Positions 43,989-52,638 of a stretch of DNA of 64,000 nt are shown piece by piece (within the stretch, counting starts at the first letter, position 1; every line of letters begins with the position of its first letter). This stretch comes from Burkholderia contaminans (lineage in GTDB: Bacteria; Pseudomonadota; Gammaproteobacteria; Burkholderiales; Burkholderiaceae): NCBI RefSeq assembly GCF_029633825.1, contig NZ_CP090640.1, positions 3,658,001-3,722,000 of the forward strand, written 5' to 3'. A program made the translations under genes and the position numbers. The notes below the pieces were generated by a model. The model did no database searches, had not been told where the DNA came from, and saw only the letters and a list, made by a program, of their open reading frames with translations.

Positions 43989-45212
43989 TCAGTGTGCGGC
44001 CCATTCGATCGTCGACAGATCGATGCCTTCCTGGTGCATTTCCCAGAGCGGCGAGAGTTCGCGCAGCTTCGCGATCTTGCTGTTCAGCAGGTTGATCACG
44101 AAGTCGACTTCCTGCTCCGTCGTGAAGCGGCCGACCGTGAAGCGGATCGAGCTGTGCGCCAGCTCGTCGTTGCGGCCGAGCGCACGCAGCACGTACGACG
44201 GCTCCAGCGACGCCGACGTGCACGCGGAGCCCGACGACACCGCGACGTCCTTGATCGCCATGATCAGCGACTCGCCTTCGACGAAGTTGAAACTGATGTT
44301 GAGGTTGTGCGGGACACGGCGCTCCATGTCGCCGTTCACGTACGTTTCCTCGATTTGCGACAGGCCGCGCAGCAGCTTGTCGCGCAGCATGCGGATGCGC
44401 TCGTTTTCCGTCGCCATTTCTTCACGTGCGATGCGGAACGCTTCGCCCATGCCGACGATCTGGTGCGTCGCCAGCGTGCCCGAACGCATGCCGCGCTCGT
44501 GGCCGCCACCGTGCATCTGCGCTTCGATGCGCACACGCGGCTTGCGGCGCACGTACAGCGCGCCGATGCCCTTCGGGCCGTAGGTCTTGTGCGCCGAGAA
44601 CGACATCAGGTCGACCTTCAGCTTCGCGAGGTCGATCGCGACCTTGCCGGTCGACTGTGCGGCGTCGACATGGAACACGATGCCCTTCTCGCGGCAGATT
44701 TCACCGATCGTCTCGATGTCCTGGATCACGCCGATCTCGTTGTTCACGTGCATCACCGACACGAGGATCGTGTCCGGGCGCAGTGCGGCCTTGAACACGT
44801 CGAGGTCGATCAGGCCGTCATCCTTCACGTCGAGGTAGGTGACTTCGAAGCCGTCGCGCTCGAGCTCGCGGCAGGTGTCGAGCACGGCCTTGTGCTCGGT
44901 CTTCACCGTGATGATGTGCTTGCCCTTGCCCTTGTAGAAGTTCGCGGCGCCCTTGATCGCGAGGTTGTCCGATTCCGTTGCGCCGGACGTCCAGATGATC
45001 TCGCGCGGATCCGCGTTCACGAGCGCGGCCACGTTCTCGCGCGCTTCCTCGACCGCACGCTCCGCGTCCCAGCCATACGCGTGGCTGCGCGACGCCGGGT
45101 TGCCGAACTGCTCGCGCAGGTACGGCACCATCTTGTCGACCACGCGCGGGTCGACCGGCGTCGTCGCGCTGTAATCCATATAGATGGGCAGGTGGAGAGT
45201 GTCTTGGATCAT
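43989..45212 (-). CDS. iscS: Cysteine desulfurase IscS
   Basis: PLP enzyme (407 residues) that takes sulfur from cysteine for clusters and for tRNA thiolation. '[12 protein letters not shown]' is the N-terminal motif, the PLP lysine is in '[12 protein letters not shown]', and the active cysteine is in '[13 protein letters not shown]'. The start at 45212 ([20 protein letters not shown]) was chosen by family match. 64 bases after iscR. Confidence 0.98.
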   Translation of the reverse strand: MIQDTLHLPIYMDYSATTPVDPRVVDKMVPYLREQFGNPASRSHAYGWDAERAVEEARENVAALVNADPREIIWTSGATESDNLAIKGAANFYKGKGKHIITVKTEHKAVLDTCRELERDGFEVTYLDVKDDGLIDLDVFKAALRPDTILVSVMHVNNEIGVIQDIETIGEICREKGIVFHVDAAQSTGKVAIDLAKLKVDLMSFSAHKTYGPKGIGALYVRRKPRVRIEAQMHGGGHERGMRSGTLATHQIVGMGEAFRIAREEMATENERIRMLRDKLLRGLSQIEETYVNGDMERRVPHNLNISFNFVEGESLIMAIKDVAVSSGSACTSASLEPSYVLRALGRNDELAHSSIRFTVGRFTTEQEVDFVINLLNSKIAKLRELSPLWEMHQEGIDLSTIEWAAH

Positions 45213-45276
45213 CTGTCGCTCCGGGAATTCTGTGCAGGGACTATGTGCGTTATGGGGTATGGCGGCGCCTTCGCGC

Positions 45277-45816
45277 TCACGAACTCGCGATGTTGAACAC
45301 CGAATTGGGGCCGAGCGGCATCGTGCGAACCGGCTCGGCCGGCGCCGCAACGGGCTCCGGCGTGCGCCGGTCGCGCAGCACCGCGGGTGCGCCCTCGCGA
45401 GCGCGCTGCTGATCGACGAGATCCTGCAGCGACACCGAATCGAGGTATTCGACCATCTTCTGGTTCAGCGTCGACCACAGCTCGTGCGTCATGCAATGGC
45501 CGTCGGGCTGCTTCGAGCCGTCGCACGTGCCTTTGCCGCCGCACTGCGTGGCGTCGAGCGGTTCATCGACCGCGATGATGATGTCGGCAACGGTGACGTC
45601 CTGCGCGCGACGCGCGAGGTTGTAGCCGCCGCCCGGGCCGCGCACGGATTCGACGATTTCATGCCTGCGCAGCTTGCCGAACAGCTGTTCGAGATACGAG
45701 AGCGAAATCCGCTGGCGCTGGCTGATGCCTGCAAGCGTCACCGGGCCCTGCTCCTGGCGCAGTGCCAAGTCAATCATCGCCGTGACGGCGAAACGGCCTT
45801 TGGTGGTGAGTCTCAT
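45277..45816 (-). CDS. iscR: Iron-sulfur cluster regulator IscR
   Basis: Rrf2-family repressor (179 residues) that senses cluster supply. An N-terminal winged helix is followed by the cluster-binding loop with C92, C98, H107 and C108. In E. coli the ligands are C92, C98, C104 and H107, so the third cysteine is displaced here. It heads the isc operon and has two matches to type 1 IscR sites over its own promoter, consistent with autorepression. Confidence 0.95.
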   Translation of the reverse strand: MRLTTKGRFAVTAMIDLALRQEQGPVTLAGISQRQRISLSYLEQLFGKLRRHEIVESVRGPGGGYNLARRAQDVTVADIIIAVDEPLDATQCGGKGTCDGSKQPDGHCMTHELWSTLNQKMVEYLDSVSLQDLVDQQRAREGAPAVLRDRRTPEPVAAPAEPVRTMPLGPNSVFNIASS

Positions 45817-45833
45817 GGTGTCTAGGGGACTGC

Positions 45834-45885
45834 AATCTTGACGATTTTGGTCAAGTATAAATATTTGACGTTTTTAGTCAAGTAT
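45834..45885 (-). promoter_or_regulatory. isc promoter with two IscR type 1 sites
   Basis: Minus-strand sites: ATACTTGACTAAAAACGTCA plus AATAT (45861-45885) and ATACTTGACCAAAATCGTCA plus AGATT (45834-45858), each 25 bases, spaced 27 apart. They fit the E. coli type 1 IscR consensus (ATA..TGAC..GTCA..TAT). A sigma-70 promoter overlaps them: TTGACT (45876-45881) and TATACT (45854-45859) 16 bases apart, so IscR bound here would block polymerase. Confidence 0.85.
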
Positions 45886-45931
45886 CCATGTCTTTGAAAG
45901 GGTATTCGCAGACCGCTGAATTCCGTCGCGA

Positions 45932-46414
45932 TCAGCGCTCCGTGCGGGCCCGGAGCGTCTCCAGCAGGCCCGCGCAGGCGCGCTCGACCTGATCGAGCAC
46001 CTGCTCGAAGCCCTGCGTGCCGCCGAAATAGGGGTCGGCCACTTCGGTCTCGGTCGAATCCGGCGCGAATTCCATCAGCAGGCGCACCTTGTCGCGATGC
46101 TGCGGCGGACAACGGCGGCGCAACTCCGCGAGGTTCGCCTCGTCCATCGCGAGCAGCAGGTCGAAGCGCTCGAAATCCGCCGCACTCACCTGTCGCGCAC
46201 GCAACGCCGACAGGTCGTATCCACGGCCGCGAGCGGCAGCCTGCGCACGCGTATCGGGCGGCTCGCCGACATGCCAGTCGCCGGTGCCGGCCGAATCGAT
46301 CGCGATGCGATCCGCCAGCGCGGCCGCGTCGACCTGGTGACGCATCACGCCTTCCGCGGTGGGCGAACGGCAGATGTTGCCGAGACAGACGAAACAGATC
46401 GAAACGCGGGTCAT
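45932..46414 (-). CDS. Low-molecular-weight protein tyrosine phosphatase
   Basis: A 160-residue phosphatase with the catalytic loop C10-LGNIC-R16 followed by S, and the distal aspartate in 'DPYFGG'. The start at 46414 was chosen because MTRVSICFVCLGNICRS begins right at the fold. It is of the 'mammalian-like' LMW-PTP group; some relatives act on exopolysaccharide tyrosine kinases, but no kinase or polysaccharide gene is near. The gene lies upstream of the isc promoter, on the same strand. Confidence 0.93.
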   Translation of the reverse strand: MTRVSICFVCLGNICRSPTAEGVMRHQVDAAALADRIAIDSAGTGDWHVGEPPDTRAQAAARGRGYDLSALRARQVSAADFERFDLLLAMDEANLAELRRRCPPQHRDKVRLLMEFAPDSTETEVADPYFGGTQGFEQVLDQVERACAGLLETLRARTER

Positions 46415-46515
46415 CGCACTATCGGAAAGCCGCGGCAAGCCGCGCGGGAGAACAACACGCCATTATACAAAGGCGCCCGAAATTGCGCCGCCGCGCAAAG
46501 CGACGGCGCCCTGCA

Positions 46516-46743
46516 TTACAGCGCCTTCGGCGCGGCGAGCACGACGTCGCCGGATGCCGCCGGCAGCGACTTCGCGGCATCGTCGACCAGCCCGAACGAC
46601 ACTGCACGCGCCAGCTCGGCGGATGCCTGGTGAACGGCAAGCGGGCCACGCGACGGCGCGTCGGCCATCGCATGCAGATAGGCAGCCGCGGCCAGCGGAA
46701 CGACGATTGCCAGCGGCCAGTACATCGATATTGTCTTTTTCAT
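46516..46743 (-). CDS. Small membrane-anchored protein, unknown function
   Basis: A 75-residue protein: an N-terminal hydrophobic stretch (residues 8-25) then a soluble tail with 'PSRGPLAVHQASAELARAV'. The AAGGAGGT directly upstream of its ATG is an excellent ribosome binding site, which is why I call it. No family recognised. Its position between lutB and the phosphatase gene does not suggest a role. Confidence 0.65.
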   Translation of the reverse strand: MKKTISMYWPLAIVVPLAAAAYLHAMADAPSRGPLAVHQASAELARAVSFGLVDDAAKSLPAASGDVVLAAPKAL

Positions 46744-46872
46744 GATGCGGACCTCCTTGACCTCGTACCCCGAAAACCAATTCCGGGGACTACAGACAGG
46801 ATTCTATAGACCGCATCTATCGAGATAAATATGCAAATAGCGAACGTACTGTTATCGCCGGATGAACAATTG

Positions 46873-48285
46873 TCAGCCGAGGTGGCTTTGCGACGCCGCG
46901 TACAGCTCGCGGAACGTGCGTCCGGTCGGCGTCGGCATGTCGCGCGTATCCATCCAGCCGCCCATCATCGGCAGGCGCCGCAGCGTGCCGCCGTTGCCGC
47001 CCAGCCGCTCGAGGACGCGCACCGCGAGCTTGGTCGTCAGCGCGTACAGCATCGGCCGGCGCGCGACGAAACCCCATGCGGCGAGCGCCGCCCGCTCGCG
47101 CCACGGCCGCAGATGCCGCTCGACCTGCTTCTCGCGCAGCGTGCGCAACAGGTGCGACAGCGGAATCCCGGCCGGGCACACGCTGTCGCATTCCCCGCAA
47201 AGCGTCGCGGCCTGCGGCAGGTCGAGCGAGCGGTCGAGCCCGACGTAGCTCGGCGTCAGCACGGACCCCATCGGCCCCGGGTAGACCCAGCCGTACGCGT
47301 GGCCGCCGACCTTCTGGTACACCGGGCAATGGTTCATGCACGCGCCGCAGCGGATGCAGCGCAGCATCTCCTGGAATTCGCCGCCGATCAGCCCCGTACG
47401 GCCGCCGTCGACGAGCACGACGTAGTTGTGCTCGGGGCCATCCTCGTCGCCCGGCCCGCGCGGCCCGGTCAGCAGAGAAAAGTAGTTCGACGTCTTCTGC
47501 CCGGTCGCGGAGCGCGGCAGCAGGCGCATCGCGGTCGCGAGATCCTCGAGCGTCGGCAGCACCTTCTCGATGCCCGTCACCGCCACATGCACGCGCGGCA
47601 TCACCGTGCACATCCCCTCGTTCCCTTCGTTCGTCACGATCGCGACCGAGCCGGTCTCGGCGATCACGAAGTTGCCGCCCGTCACGCCCATGTCGGCCGA
47701 CATGAAATGCGGGCGCAGCACCTCGCGCGCCTCGCGCGTCATGTCCGGGATCTCGGTGAGCCGCTCGCGATGGTGCGTGCGCGCGAACAGGTCGGCGATC
47801 TCGTCCTTGTCCTTGTGCACGACGGGCGCAATGATGTGGCTCGGCGGCTCATTGTCGTTGATCTGCAGGATGTATTCGCCGAGATCCGTCTCGATCGACT
47901 GCACGCCCATTTCCGCCAGCACCGCGTTCAGGCGCATTTCCTCCGACACCATCGACTTGGTCTTGATGACCTTCTTCACGTCGTGACGGCGCGCGATATC
48001 GGCCACGAGCCGCGCGGCATCCTCGGTCGTTTCGGCAAACAGCACCGTCGTACCGCGCCGCGTCGCCTCGCGCTCGAACGCCTCGAGCCACACGTCGAGG
48101 TTCTCCAGCGCGCGGTTGCGGCGGTCCTTCAGTGCGGCGCGCGTGGCGGGGAAGTCGATCGCGGTCATCGCGTCGGCGCGCGCGGACACGAATTTCGTCG
48201 ACAGCTTCTTCAGGTTCTGCTGCAGGCGCTGATCGGCCAGCTTCTGGCCGGCGCGCGCCTTGAAATGCATCGATTGGACTTGCAT
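46873..48285 (-). CDS. lutB: Lactate utilization iron-sulfur protein LutB
   Basis: A 470-residue protein of the LutB/LldF family. It has the NAD-binding-like DUF162 domain and two ferredoxin-type clusters: 'CIRCGACMNHCPVY' and 'CGECDSVCPAGIPLSHL'. With LutA and LutC, LutB oxidises L-lactate to pyruvate, passing electrons to the respiratory chain. It follows lutA with a 34-base gap. LutC is absent from this window. Confidence 0.93.
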   Translation of the reverse strand: MQVQSMHFKARAGQKLADQRLQQNLKKLSTKFVSARADAMTAIDFPATRAALKDRRNRALENLDVWLEAFEREATRRGTTVLFAETTEDAARLVADIARRHDVKKVIKTKSMVSEEMRLNAVLAEMGVQSIETDLGEYILQINDNEPPSHIIAPVVHKDKDEIADLFARTHHRERLTEIPDMTREAREVLRPHFMSADMGVTGGNFVIAETGSVAIVTNEGNEGMCTVMPRVHVAVTGIEKVLPTLEDLATAMRLLPRSATGQKTSNYFSLLTGPRGPGDEDGPEHNYVVLVDGGRTGLIGGEFQEMLRCIRCGACMNHCPVYQKVGGHAYGWVYPGPMGSVLTPSYVGLDRSLDLPQAATLCGECDSVCPAGIPLSHLLRTLREKQVERHLRPWRERAALAAWGFVARRPMLYALTTKLAVRVLERLGGNGGTLRRLPMMGGWMDTRDMPTPTGRTFRELYAASQSHLG

Positions 48286-48319
48286 CGCGGTATCGGGGAA
48301 AAGTGAGCGGAACCGGGCG

Positions 48320-49042
48320 TCAGACGTCGCCCGCCAGCACCTGCGCTACGTGCAGCACGCGCGTGTCGCGGTCGCCGGTGCGGCGCAACCGCCCTTCGAT
48401 GTTCAGCATGCAGCCGAGATCGCCGAGCACGACGGCGCCCGTGCCCGACGCGCGCACGTTCGCGCATTTCTCGTCCGCGATGGCCGCCGAGATGTCGCCG
48501 TACTTGACCGCGAACGTGCCGCCGAAGCCGCAGCAGTGCTCGCAGTCCTTCATCTCGGTGACCGCGATGCCGCGCTGCGCGAGCAGCGCGCGCGGCTGCG
48601 CCTTCACGCCGAGCTCGCGCAGGCCCGAGCACGAATCGTGGTAAGTGACGGGCCCCGTGAACTCGCCCGGCGCGAGCGACACCTTCGCGACGTTCGCCAG
48701 GAAATCGGTCAGTTCGTAGACTTTCTGCTGGAGCCGCGTGTAGCGCCCCATCAGCTCGGGGTCGTCGCGGAACAGGTCGCCGTAGTGCGCGCGAATCATC
48801 CCGCCGCAGGAACCCGACGGCGCGACGACGTAATCGAACTGCTCGAACTCGCGCAGCGTCTTTTCCGCGAGATCACGCGCGAGCGCACGGTCGCCCGAGT
48901 TGTAGGCCGGCTGGCCGCAGCAAGTCTGCGCGGGCGGCACGATCACCTCGTAGCCGGCGTCGCGAATCAGCTTGAGCGCCGAAAAACCGATTTCGGGGCG
49001 CATCAGATCGACCAGGCAGGTCACGAACAAACCGACTCGCAT
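48320..49042 (-). CDS. lutA: Lactate utilization protein LutA
   Basis: A 240-residue protein with two cysteine-rich CCG domains ('CTCCGQPAYN' is preserved here as 'TCCGQPAYNSGD', and 'HCCGFGGTF' follows), which bind a non-cubane cluster in relatives such as heterodisulfide reductase subunits. The start at 49042 (MRVGLFVTCLVDLMRP) is the conserved N-terminus. First gene of lutAB, divergent from the IclR regulator. Confidence 0.92.
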   Translation of the reverse strand: MRVGLFVTCLVDLMRPEIGFSALKLIRDAGYEVIVPPAQTCCGQPAYNSGDRALARDLAEKTLREFEQFDYVVAPSGSCGGMIRAHYGDLFRDDPELMGRYTRLQQKVYELTDFLANVAKVSLAPGEFTGPVTYHDSCSGLRELGVKAQPRALLAQRGIAVTEMKDCEHCCGFGGTFAVKYGDISAAIADEKCANVRASGTGAVVLGDLGCMLNIEGRLRRTGDRDTRVLHVAQVLAGDV

Positions 49043-49144
49043 ACGTGCTCCTTCGAGAAAACGGCTCTCATTATCCGCCGTTTGGCCGGCAAGACCAACG
49101 CCGGCGCTCCCGCAAGCCCCCACGGCGCGAAACGAGGATTTCCT

Positions 49145-49157
49145 CGAACGGCGTTCG
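49145..49157. promoter_or_regulatory. Palindrome in the lutA-iclR divergent region
   Basis: CGAACGGCGTTCG, 6-1-6 palindrome, placed between the divergent starts of lutA (49042) and the IclR gene (49226). A TTCGCT/TACAAT pair (49154-49159 and 49177-49182, 17 bases apart) is a possible rightward promoter overlapping the palindrome. Confidence 0.45.
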
Positions 49158-49225
49158 CTTTTTTCACAATACGAGATACAATCGTTCCAACACCGCTTGA
49201 CGCGTCAACCGATTTCTCCCCCGAC

Positions 49226-50035
49226 ATGAGCCAACCCACCCCGGATTCCAAAACGTCGATCCAGGTGATCGAACGCATGATGCGGTTGCTGGACGCGCTC
49301 GCCGCGCACAGTGACCCTGTCAGCCTGAAGGAGCTTGCGCAGCGGACGGAGCTGCACCCGTCGACCGCGCACCGCATCCTCAACGACATGGTGACTTGCC
49401 GTCTCGTCGATCGCTCCGATCCCGGCACGTATCGCCTCGGCATGCGCCTGCTGGAGCTCGGCAACCTCGTGAAGGCGCGCCTGTCGGTGCGCGACGCGGC
49501 ACTGATGCCGATGCGCGAACTGCACCGCCTCACCGGGCAAACCGTGAACCTGTCGGTGCGCCAGGGCGACGAGATCGTCTACATCGAGCGTGCGTATTCG
49601 GAGCGCTCGGGAATGCAGGTCGTCCGCGCGATCGGCGGCCGCGCGCCGCTGCACCTCACGTCCGTCGGCAAGCTGTTCCTCGCGGCCGACGAAACGTCAC
49701 GCGTGCGCGCGTATGCGACGCGCACGGGGCTGTCCGGCCATACGCAGAACAGCATCACCGACATCGCGAAGCTCGAGCGCGAGCTGACGATCGTCCGCCA
49801 GCAATCGTGCGCGCGCGACAACGAGGAGCTGGAGCTCGGCGTGCGCTGTATCGCCGCGGGCATCTACGACGACTCTGGCAAGCTCGTCGCGGGCCTGTCG
49901 TTGTCGGCACCGGCCGATCGTCTCCAGGATGCGTGGCTCGGCCAGTTGAGCCGCACGGCCCTCACCATTTCGGAATCGCTCGGCTACCGGCCGGCGCCCG
50001 CGAAGGATGCGGACGGACTGCAGCGGCAGGCGTAA
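49226..50035 (+). CDS. IclR family transcriptional regulator
   Basis: A 269-residue regulator: an N-terminal winged helix ('SLKELAQRTELHPSTAHRIL' as the recognition region) and a C-terminal ligand-binding domain with 'VGKLFLAADE' and 'AAGIYDDSGK'. Divergent from lutAB, so control of lactate use is the obvious inference, but the ligand is unknown. The start at 49226 was chosen by domain position. Confidence 0.9.
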   Translation: MSQPTPDSKTSIQVIERMMRLLDALAAHSDPVSLKELAQRTELHPSTAHRILNDMVTCRLVDRSDPGTYRLGMRLLELGNLVKARLSVRDAALMPMRELHRLTGQTVNLSVRQGDEIVYIERAYSERSGMQVVRAIGGRAPLHLTSVGKLFLAADETSRVRAYATRTGLSGHTQNSITDIAKLERELTIVRQQSCARDNEELELGVRCIAAGIYDDSGKLVAGLSLSAPADRLQDAWLGQLSRTALTISESLGYRPAPAKDADGLQRQA

Positions 50036-50056
50036 GCCGCTCCCGCTCGCCCAATG

Positions 50057-50087
50057 AAAAAGCCCCGCGATTGCGGGGCTTTTTTTC
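50057..50087 (+). terminator. Intrinsic terminator after the IclR gene
   Basis: AAAAAGCCCCGC, loop GATT, GCGGGGCTTTTTTT, 21 bases after the stop codon. A- and T-runs on both sides make it potentially bidirectional, which would also serve pbpG. Confidence 0.92.
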
Positions 50088-50125
50088 AGCCATCGGCGCG
50101 GCGGCGAACCGCCGCGACCGTGCGA

Positions 50126-51292
50126 TCAGGTCCCGCCGCTCGGCGTGTTGGCTGCCGTCAGGCGCTCGCCGCCGCCGGCATCGAGCCAGTTGCGCAGGCG
50201 CGCCGCATCGGCGAAGCGCGAATACTTGCCGAACGAGTCGAGCAGCACCATCACCATCGGCTTGCCGTGGATCGTCGCCTGCATCACGAGGCACTCGCCC
50301 GCTTCGTTGATGAAACCCGTTTTCTGCAGACCGATGTCCCACGAGCCATTGCCGCGGATCAGCGCGTTCGTGCTGTTGTAGACCAGGTTGCGCTTGCCCG
50401 TGTACACCTCGTAAGTGCGATCGGTCGAGAACTGACGAATCATCGGGTACTGGTACGCCGCGTTGACCATCTTCACGAGATCGCGCGCGCTCGACACGTT
50501 CGAGCTCGACAGACCCGTCGAATTCTCGAAATGCGTATCGGTCATGCCGAGCGACTTCGCCTTCGCGTTCATCGCGGCGATGAACGCCGGACGGCCGCCG
50601 GGGTAGTAACGCGACAGCGCGGCGGCCGCGCGGTTTTCCGACGCCATCAGCGCGATGTGCAGCATGTCTTCACGCGACAGCACCGAGCCGACCGACAGGC
50701 GCGAGCCCGTGCCCTTCTCGTAGTCGCGGTCTTCGTCGGTGACTTCGATCTGGTCGGTCATCGGCGTCTTCGAGTCGAGCACGACCATCGCCGTCATCAG
50801 CTTCGAGATCGACGCGATCGGCACGACGGCGTGTGAATTCTTGTCGAACAGCGGCTCGCCCGAGTTCTGGTCGACGACGTACGCGACGCTCGAACGCAGC
50901 GCGAGCGCGTCCGGCGTGTCGTGCAGACCGAAGGCCTGGCCGACGGTCGGCCGGCGCGGCTGGAACGCGACCTTGCGGACTGCCCCGTGATGGCCGCCAT
51001 GCACGTTCGACGCGAACGTCACGCGCTTGCGCGACGCCTTCGCGCGCGGCGCGTCGGCGGCCGCGACCTTCGCGGATTTGTCGGAGCTGGCCTTGGCCGA
51101 CTTCTTCTTCGCGGACGAAGCAGGAGCGACAGCTTTTTTCTTGGCGGCTTGTTGGGTCTTCGCAGTGGCGGCAAAGGCGTCAGCAGGCGCGACGGACGCG
51201 GTGGTCGCCAGCAAGGCGACTGCGACCGACACAGCCGTGCCGAGCGTCATGCTCTGCAACAATCTGCGCGGTGAAAACGATTCGGCTTTCAT
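50126..51292 (-). CDS. pbpG: D-alanyl-D-alanine endopeptidase (PBP7/PbpG type)
   Basis: Periplasmic low-mass penicillin-binding protein that cleaves peptidoglycan cross-links. A signal sequence (about residues 1-40) is followed by a Lys/Ala-rich linker ('KKKSAKASSDKSAKV'). The catalytic motifs are SISK (SxxK), SEN (SxN) and KTG ('LQKTGFINEAG'). At 388 residues it is longer than E. coli PBP7 (310) owing to the linker. The start at 51292 (MKAESFSPRRLL) was chosen over an upstream ATG by fit to the signal peptide. Confidence 0.9.
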   Translation of the reverse strand: MKAESFSPRRLLQSMTLGTAVSVAVALLATTASVAPADAFAATAKTQQAAKKKAVAPASSAKKKSAKASSDKSAKVAAADAPRAKASRKRVTFASNVHGGHHGAVRKVAFQPRRPTVGQAFGLHDTPDALALRSSVAYVVDQNSGEPLFDKNSHAVVPIASISKLMTAMVVLDSKTPMTDQIEVTDEDRDYEKGTGSRLSVGSVLSREDMLHIALMASENRAAAALSRYYPGGRPAFIAAMNAKAKSLGMTDTHFENSTGLSSSNVSSARDLVKMVNAAYQYPMIRQFSTDRTYEVYTGKRNLVYNSTNALIRGNGSWDIGLQKTGFINEAGECLVMQATIHGKPMVMVLLDSFGKYSRFADAARLRNWLDAGGGERLTAANTPSGGT

Positions 51293-51945
51293 TGGGGTCT
51301 GGACAAAGCGGGCGGGAGGTTTCCGCAAGTGTAGTTAAAGCTGAAAAAAAGAGCAATATTAGGCACTTACCGATCGTCGTTAAACCGGAATGTAAGGGTC
51401 GGCCAACCTCTGACCAATGAACCCTCCCGCTCCCATCGAAAAAATCCATGGGAAGCGCTGCCCGACAGTACCCGTCTCCCGATTACACACGGTTAATTGA
51501 GATAACGTCACTTCGGAGGCGATTTAAAGCGGGGAAACTACGTATCCGGCGCTCGGGGTGCCAGGGGCGCCGGTCTCGGCCGTGGCGGCGGCACTTCGCC
51601 ACGGTACGCGCATCGAAACGGCGCGTTTTCGACAGGAACAGAAGGATAACGTTCCACAGGCCTGTCAGGTTTACCTGTGCATGATCATGGTGCGCCGCGC
51701 CTGCCCCTCAGCCGTGCGCACCATCTGGGATCGCGGCATGAAACCGATTCCGAACAAGCACGATAACTCGTTGTTTTATCGATAATTTGTCGCGATTGTG
51801 CAACGCACAAAAAGTACTTGACATTGGTTTTCTCTGCCCTAAAATAAGCCTCATTGCTGCGTTGCACAAAGCACGCGCATCCGAGGTTCCCCAGCGTAGT
51901 GCCCTTTATCCTGCGATCGACGCGATCGCTTTTCAGGAGCTTGAC
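51293..51945. other. Intergenic region pbpG to phasin gene
   Basis: This 653-base gap holds the phasin promoter at its right end (51796-51869) and, near 51431-51454, a small TCCCAT/ATGGGA inverted repeat. Two short open frames in the middle (about 51448-51785) have no ribosome binding site and no recognisable family, so I do not call them. A small RNA cannot be excluded. Confidence 0.5.
51796..51869 (+). promoter_or_regulatory. Phasin promoter flanked by paired TTGTGCAACGCA motifs
   Basis: TTGACA (51818-51823) and TAAAAT (51840-51845), 16 bases apart, form a strong sigma-70 promoter. The 12-mer TTGTGCAACGCA occurs directly upstream (51796-51807, extended to a 6-3-6 palindrome through 51810) and as its exact reverse complement just downstream (51858-51869). 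This placement resembles two PhaR operators at phasin promoters such as Ralstonia phaP1. Confidence 0.75.
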
Positions 51946-52512
51946 ATGTCCTTGCTGACCCCCGAGCAAATCGCCGCCGCCCAGAAAGCCAACCTCGAAA
52001 GCCTGTTCGGTCTGACGACCAAGGCATTCGAAGGCGTCGAAAAGCTGATCGAACTCAACCTGCAGGTCGTGAAGTCGACGCTGGCCGAAGGCCAGGAAAA
52101 CGCACAGCGTCTGCTGTCGGTGAAGGACGCACAGGAACTGATCGCGCTGCAAGCCAGCCTGTCGCAGCCGGTTGCAGAAAAGGTGCTGTCGTACGGCCGT
52201 CACCTGTATGAAATCGCGTCGTCGACGCAAGCCGAGTTCGCGAAGGTTGCCGAAGCGCAATTCGAAGAGCAGAACAAGAAGGTCCAGGCACTCGTCGACA
52301 ACGTCGCGAAGAACGCCCCGGCCGGTTCGGAAACGGCTGTCGCAGCACTGAAGTCGGCACTGAACGCTGCAAACACCACGTACGAAACGGTTCAGAAGGC
52401 CACGAAGCAAGCCGTCGAAATCGCTGAAACGAACTTCAACGCCGCTGCTGCCGTCGCAACGAAGGCTGCTACCGCCGCTGCTGCACGTCGTACGAGCAAG
52501 CCGGCCGCGTAA
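51946..52512 (+). CDS. phaP: Phasin family protein (PHA granule coat)
   Basis: A 188-residue amphipathic helical protein of the Phasin_2 family with '[20 protein letters not shown]' at the N-terminus and '[20 protein letters not shown]'. It coats polyhydroxyalkanoate granules. The C-terminus is rich in Ala and Lys ('[18 protein letters not shown]'). The ATG at 51946 follows a CAGGAG site. GCT- and GCA-rich codons hint at high expression, as expected for phasins. Followed by a strong terminator. Confidence 0.92.
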   Translation: MSLLTPEQIAAAQKANLESLFGLTTKAFEGVEKLIELNLQVVKSTLAEGQENAQRLLSVKDAQELIALQASLSQPVAEKVLSYGRHLYEIASSTQAEFAKVAEAQFEEQNKKVQALVDNVAKNAPAGSETAVAALKSALNAANTTYETVQKATKQAVEIAETNFNAAAAVATKAATAAAARRTSKPAA

Positions 52513-52528
52513 GCGTCCCCTGCTCCTG

Positions 52529-52555
52529 AAAAAGCCGCGCCCAGCGCGGCTTTTT
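52529..52555 (+). terminator. Intrinsic terminator after phaP
   Basis: AAAAAGCCGCGC, loop CCA, GCGCGGCTTTTT, starting 16 bases after the stop codon. Bidirectional in form. Confidence 0.93.
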
Positions 52556-52638
52556 CATTTCTGGCGCCGGAACATGCGATCGGGCGACAATCCCTGTCAG
52601 ACATTGCCCTCTTTTTGTTGCGCGCTCTCTTTTCCTTC

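Noticed and set aside
51448..51785. Short open frames in the pbpG-phasin gap.
   Set aside because: No ribosome binding site, no conserved domain, overlapping each other; kept only as intergenic.
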